This document shows positions 6,571-7,628 of a DNA stretch of 7,628 nt, piece after piece. The stretch is from Aquificota bacterium. Lineage in GTDB: Bacteria > Thermosulfidibacterota > Thermosulfidibacteria > Thermosulfidibacterales > Thermosulfidibacteraceae. The notes beneath the pieces are model-generated. The model searched no databases, was not told the origin of the DNA, and saw nothing but the letters and a program-made list of their open reading frames with translations. The position numbers and the translations under genes were made by a program. Position 1 is the first letter of the stretch. The number at the start of each line of letters is the position of its first letter. The stretch is from contig WGAU01000043.1 of assembly GCA_015494645.1 (NCBI GenBank), forward strand, positions 1 to 7,628. The letters are read 5' to 3'.

Positions 6571-7628
6571 ATGGGAAGGAACAATAGGAAGTTAGCTTTC
6601 TGGTTGGTGTGTACTGCCGGTGTGCTTTTCTTTGTTGTTTATTTCCTGTTTTTGAGGAAGCCTCCGTTTAGAGTGGGAGTTCTTGTGAACCTTTCCGGCG
6701 CAGGAGGAAAGGCGCAGAGCTACATAAGAGATGGAGTAATTTTTCAGATAGACAGGATGAAGAGACTGGGGTGTGAATTTAACCTATTGCCTGTGGTTGC
6801 AGATTACGGAGGGAGTGATGATAAGCTGAAGAGTGCTTTGGACAAGCTTTATTCTCAAGGTGTTTGGTTGGTTGTAGGTCCAGTGACCAGTCATTCTTCT
6901 GTGGTGGCGCTTAATTATGTGGAGCGAACGAGGAAAAAAATAGTTTTCGTTTCTCCTTACACTGCCACTACTAAGCTTTCTGGCAGAAAAGACAGTTTTA
7001 TAAGAACATGCGTAGATAATAGAGTGTTTGCTAAAGCTCTTCTCAGATGGATGGAGATTAAAGGGTTTAATAGGATCTTTGTTGTTGTAGATATGATAAA
7101 TCCTGATTTTACCATGGATATATACCTTCAGTTGAAAAAGTTATCTCTGTCCAAAAAAATCTCTCTCAAAGCCTATATGTTCAATTCTGGATCTCGTTTT
7201 GATCCTTATAGTATTTCGAGGGAAGCTTTAGGGTTTTCTTCTGATGTTGTTTTGCTTCTTGCAAGAAGTAGAGAGAGTGCATTTATAACACAGGCTTTAA
7301 GATTGCTTGGTTATGAGGGGGAGATAGTGGGTACTATCTGGAATCAGACTCCTGACTATATAAAGTGGTCTGGAAAGTTTGGGGAGGGTGCAAAGATACT
7401 GACTTTTATTAAGCCTTCTTATGATAATGAGGATTACAGGAGGGTAGCTTTAGAGTTTTACAATAAGATGGGGTATAGATTAAATGCTAAGGCGATCAGA
7501 GCTGTGGAAGCTACTCAAATACTGTGTAAAACTCTCAAAGTACTGGTATCTTCTGGCAATGAGGTGACTTACGAAAATTTTCTTGATAGTGTGGTTGATA
7601 GAAAGTTTAGTACTGTGATGGACGGACT
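6571..7628 (+). CDS. Membrane-anchored periplasmic-binding-fold protein, branched-chain amino acid receptor type (3' end outside window)
   Basis: The open frame runs from ATG 6571 to the right edge (352 codons visible) without a stop; an in-frame TAA at 6562 makes this ATG the first possible start. Residues 8-28 form one hydrophobic segment flanked by Arg3/Arg6/Lys7 and Arg29/Lys30, with no lipobox, so it is probably an uncleaved membrane anchor. From residue 33 on the sequence follows the type I periplasmic-binding fold (LivJ-like, Peripla_BP_6). It has an opening VGVLVNLSG strand and loop (35-43), the GPVTS motif (103-107), SPYTATT (128-134), FIRT soon after, and a second lobe containing VGTIWNQ. 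It likely binds a small ligand outside the cell membrane, either as a transport receptor or as the sensor part of a signalling protein whose output domain lies beyond the edge. No Shine-Dalgarno sequence is evident. The gene is more AT-rich than the operon. Fold likely; ligand and role unknown. Confidence 0.8.
   Translation, partial: MGRNNRKLAFWLVCTAGVLFFVVYFLFLRKPPFRVGVLVNLSGAGGKAQSYIRDGVIFQIDRMKRLGCEFNLLPVVADYGGSDDKLKSALDKLYSQGVWLVVGPVTSHSSVVALNYVERTRKKIVFVSPYTATTKLSGRKDSFIRTCVDNRVFAKALLRWMEIKGFNRIFVVVDMINPDFTMDIYLQLKKLSLSKKISLKAYMFNSGSRFDPYSISREALGFSSDVVLLLARSRESAFITQALRLLGYEGEIVGTIWNQTPDYIKWSGKFGEGAKILTFIKPSYDNEDYRRVALEFYNKMGYRLNAKAIRAVEATQILCKTLKVLVSSGNEVTYENFLDSVVDRKFSTVMDG

Noticed and set aside
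6378..6587. + strand open frame of 69 codons across rpmB and the gap
   Set aside because: It is mostly antisense to rpmB, overlaps the promoter region, and resembles no known protein.
1..7628. CRISPR array, tRNA/rRNA, insertion sequence, attachment site or defence system
   Set aside because: I found no regularly spaced repeats, tRNA-like cloverleaf, transposase motif or terminal inverted repeats; every gene but the last belongs to a common housekeeping family.

Overview
The window carries a tightly packed set of + strand bacterial genes, one short gene on the opposite strand, and a + strand gene cut off by the right edge. The codon style points to a thermophile: Arg is mostly AGG/AGA, Ile is often ATA, and the proteins are rich in Lys and Glu. 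I would guess a deep-branching, probably Gram-negative-type thermophile of the Aquificota / Thermodesulfobacteriota / Thermosulfidibacter kind. That lineage guess is an inference with low confidence; no rRNA gene is present to settle it.

Layout. Positions 2-6234 hold five + strand genes with essentially no intergenic space. (1) ftsY, the SRP receptor GTPase; it is open at the left edge and carries a helical-repeat (TPR-like) domain of at least 314 residues in front of a normal NG domain. (2) A small secreted lytic transglycosylase, whose signal peptide is encoded inside the 3' end of ftsY in another frame. (3) thiL, thiamine-monophosphate kinase. (4) A class III-type sirtuin (cobB/SIRT5-like). 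(5) A bifunctional RelA/SpoT homologue (rel). The junctions are overlaps of 74, 4 and 23 nt and then a 1-nt gap, so this looks like one translationally coupled operon whose promoter lies left of the window.

At about 6233-6268 a perfect inverted repeat lies between rel and the convergent gene rpmB (ribosomal protein L28, minus strand). It covers the rel stop codon and the last codons of rpmB and may end transcription in both directions. The 127-bp gap 6444-6570 holds a good sigma70-type promoter for rpmB and a weaker candidate for the rightward gene. That last gene (6571 to the edge) encodes a membrane-anchored protein with a periplasmic-binding-protein fold of the branched-chain amino acid receptor type; it looks more AT-rich than the operon.

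The operon mixes membrane protein targeting, cell-wall turnover, cofactor synthesis, NAD-dependent deacylation and the stringent response. These share growth control in a broad sense, but no single pathway links them. The most unusual things here are the helical-repeat/FtsY fusion and the signal peptide embedded in ftsY. I see no CRISPR array, tRNA, insertion sequence or phage gene.
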